7,893 bases of DNA from Alphaproteobacteria bacterium (GTDB lineage: Bacteria > Pseudomonadota > Alphaproteobacteria > CAAHEQ01 > UBA3637): positions 1 through 7,893 of the forward strand of contig JAFXFY010000071.1 of the NCBI GenBank assembly GCA_017513365.1. Direction: 5' to 3'. A program made the translations under genes and the position numbers. The notes beneath the pieces are model-generated. The model had not been told where the DNA came from and did not search any database. It worked only from the letters and a program-made list of their open reading frames with translations. Below are positions 6,654 to 7,893 of the stretch, in pieces. Each line of letters starts with the position of its first letter. Positions within the stretch are counted from its first letter, which is position 1.

Positions 6654-6947
6654 ATGATGGATATTGTAAAATATGGTGCGATAGCTGGATTGGCTATTTT
6701 TGGGACATTGGCTACGGGTGGAACAGCTTCGGCAGCTGTCTTGGCCGGTGGTTTGGCTGTTGCTTCAAAAGGAGTTGAACAAATTTGTGAAACGGTTGGT
6801 AAAGAAAATAAAGCTCAACCTAAAAAAGGTTTAGTTGGTGTTTTGCGTGACAATTCAAAAGGAAAGTCTTTGCAAGAATCCCGTGAACGGGCAAAGAAAG
6901 GACTTCCGCCAGCTGTACGAAGAGATAAACGCATTGCCGGTCGTTAA
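6654..6947 (+). CDS. Small membrane protein with basic C-terminal tail, second of a pair
   Basis: This is a 97-residue protein of no recognised family. The N-terminal half (about 4-41) is hydrophobic and rich in Gly and Ala (KYGAIAGLAIFGTLATGG, then AAVLAGGLAVA). The second half is strongly basic and probably cytoplasmic or disordered (KENKAQPKKG, ESRERAKKGLPP, VRRDKRIAGR). The open frame extends upstream to 6594, but that would overlap the preceding gene. AAGGAGG (6641-6647) points to the ATG at 6654. Starting there puts K6-Y7, G12-L13, G17 and G22 in exact register with the upstream protein, which independently supports the choice. The ATG at 6657 is a near-equal alternative; 6648 is too close to the Shine-Dalgarno. 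It is cotranscribed with its partner and ends before a strong terminator. The basic tail, absent from the first protein, suggests the two have distinct roles in a shared complex; this is inference. Confidence 0.75.
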   Translation: MMDIVKYGAIAGLAIFGTLATGGTASAAVLAGGLAVASKGVEQICETVGKENKAQPKKGLVGVLRDNSKGKSLQESRERAKKGLPPAVRRDKRIAGR

Positions 6948-6962
6948 TAAAGTCAGGTGTAT

Positions 6963-6974
6963 CATATTAATATG
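6963..6974. repeat. Perfect 12-bp palindrome
   Basis: CATATTAATATG is a perfect inverted repeat between the last small gene and its terminator. It could be a regulator half-site pair, but in AT-rich DNA such palindromes are also expected by chance, and its position downstream of a gene gives it no clear target. Confidence 0.25.
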
Positions 6975-6980
6975 CCCTTT

Positions 6981-7014
6981 ATAACCTTCCGATAAAAAAC
7001 GGAGGGTTATTTTT
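6981..7014 (+). terminator. Strong intrinsic terminator after the small-protein pair
   Basis: ATAACCTTCCG (6981-6991) and CGGAGGGTTAT (7000-7010) form an 11-bp stem with a single G-U wobble and an eight-base A-rich loop. Five T follow (7010-7014). It separates the small-protein unit from the lipoprotein gene. Confidence 0.9.
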
Positions 7015-7025
7015 CTAATTGATTC

Positions 7026-7054
7026 TTGACTAAGAACGCATTTCATAGTATGTT
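7026..7054 (+). promoter_or_regulatory. Likely promoter of the lipoprotein gene
   Basis: TTGACT (7026-7031, five of six), a 17-base spacer and TATGTT (7049-7054, four of six) form a plausible sigma70 promoter directly after the terminator. The leader would be about 25 nt. Confidence 0.55.
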
Positions 7055-7084
7055 AAAGGCATATCATCATAGGGAAGATAATTA

Positions 7085-7893
7085 ATGAAACGTTTTATTT
7101 TTTTACTCTGTTGTTTGCTGGGGGCGTGTCAAACGGCATTGGATTTACCTGAACCGGTGGTGCATGAGGAGGTTGTTTCGGTATCCAAATTTACTGAAAA
7201 ACGACCCGTTCAGTTTCAACATGCGGATTTTGATATTCCCAGTGGCGAGTTGTATGCGGTTTATCCATATTGGCGATTTTCATTTCCGAATGTAAATATT
7301 GGCTTATGGTCATGTAATTATAATAAAAAATATCGCTATAATCGGTCTCAGGCTTTTTGGAAATCTGGTGCGTTATCATTGTATCGGTATGGACGAGAGT
7401 TCGCTTTGGCGGTTGAAGAACCCTTATCTGACCAAGGATACGATATCGTTTCGTCAAAACAATCTGTCTTTGATGAGCGGGAAGCTTATACCCGTACCGA
7501 AATAGGATTGTCAGCCACTATTACCGATTTAAAAATGAATGTTTGTCATTTGTATAACGGATTTTACAAAACATCGTTGGGATTGGCTGGTGGTTCGGCA
7601 TATGTCAAAGTGAAATGGGAATTGTTTGATGTATTAAGACGGAATAAGTTGGCTGTTATTGAAACAGAAGGTCTTGGGCAAATTGATGATCCGATAGAAA
7701 GTGGCGTTCAAATGTTGGTGATTGAGGCTGTTAAAAATGCCGCTGCCGATTTAGGTCGGACACAAGCTTTTTACGATGCGACAGTGTTGGGTAAGGGCAA
7801 TTTGGATTATGATGCAAATGAACAACACTTTACCAAGTTGGATATTGAAACACGAGCGAAACTCTATAAAAAGCCACTCAAAGAAAACTTTAA
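7085..7893 (+). CDS. Putative lipoprotein, 3' end outside window
   Basis: The frame is open from the ATG at 7085 to the right edge (269 codons plus two bases), so the C-terminus is missing. MKRFIFLLCCLLGACQ is a lipoprotein signal peptide with lipobox LGAC and lipidated Cys15. Gln16 at +2 would favour the outer membrane by the Lol rule of enterobacteria. Residues 48-200 look like an alpha/beta domain; YVKVKWELFDVLRRNKLAVI (173-192) followed by a helix ending EAVKNAAADLG (214-224) resembles the strand-helix pattern of YajG/FlgT-like lipoprotein domains. From memory, similar N-terminal regions precede trypsin-like protease domains in some alphaproteobacteria, but no protease motif is visible in this part. 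The ribosome-binding site is modest (AGGGAAG at 7071-7077). The lipoprotein call is firm; the domain assignment is a guess. Confidence 0.8.
   Translation, partial: MKRFIFLLCCLLGACQTALDLPEPVVHEEVVSVSKFTEKRPVQFQHADFDIPSGELYAVYPYWRFSFPNVNIGLWSCNYNKKYRYNRSQAFWKSGALSLYRYGREFALAVEEPLSDQGYDIVSSKQSVFDEREAYTRTEIGLSATITDLKMNVCHLYNGFYKTSLGLAGGSAYVKVKWELFDVLRRNKLAVIETEGLGQIDDPIESGVQMLVIEAVKNAAADLGRTQAFYDATVLGKGNLDYDANEQHFTKLDIETRAKLYKKPLKENF

Noticed and set aside
4499..6947. ABC exporter plus small Gly-rich proteins as a bacteriocin export system
   Set aside because: The exporter has no C39 leader-peptidase domain, the small genes have their own promoter, no classic double-glycine leader with acidic prepeptide is visible, and there is no immunity gene. 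The proximity is noted but does not support the claim.

Overview
The window looks like chromosomal DNA of an AT-rich alphaproteobacterium, perhaps one of the host- or gut-associated lineages related to Rhodospirillales/RF32. This is an inference from three things: the low GC content, a prepilin N-terminus (SMVEMLGVLAIVGVLSVGG) of a style I associate with those genomes, and a full-length RecG starting MRPSSLNLLF. No tRNA, rRNA, CRISPR array, insertion sequence or phage gene is visible.

Minus-strand half (1-3688). A three-gene operon reads leftward: a small exported protein of unknown function (3688-3233), recG (3226-1148) and a small HNH endonuclease (1143-685). The gaps are 6 and 4 bases, and the operon ends in a clear intrinsic terminator (659-685). 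Immediately beyond it lies a separate unit: a strong sigma70-type promoter (647-619), about 190 nt of highly self-complementary leader, an intrinsic terminator just ahead of a Shine-Dalgarno site, and a type IV pilin-like gene that runs off the left edge (408-1). The leader is the most interesting element. Its first nucleotides repeat the 3' arm of the terminator, so they could capture the terminator's 5' arm, as in a riboswitch or attenuator.

Plus-strand half (3762-7893). A short divergent region leads to a carboxylesterase/phospholipase-family hydrolase (3762-4430), then an MsbA-type ABC exporter half-transporter (4499-6277). Next comes a two-gene unit of small glycine-rich membrane proteins (6395-6637 and 6654-6947). 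It has its own near-consensus promoter and near-perfect Shine-Dalgarno sites. The two proteins share an N-terminal motif in identical register, so they are probably diverged paralogues. A strong terminator (6981-7014) closes that unit. A lipoprotein gene with its own likely promoter starts at 7085 and runs off the right edge.

Apart from the operon around recG, the genes do not form one obvious pathway. The esterase and ABC exporter are ordinary housekeeping or envelope functions. The less ordinary parts are the pilin leader RNA, the paired small membrane proteins, and the coupling of an HNH nuclease to recG.
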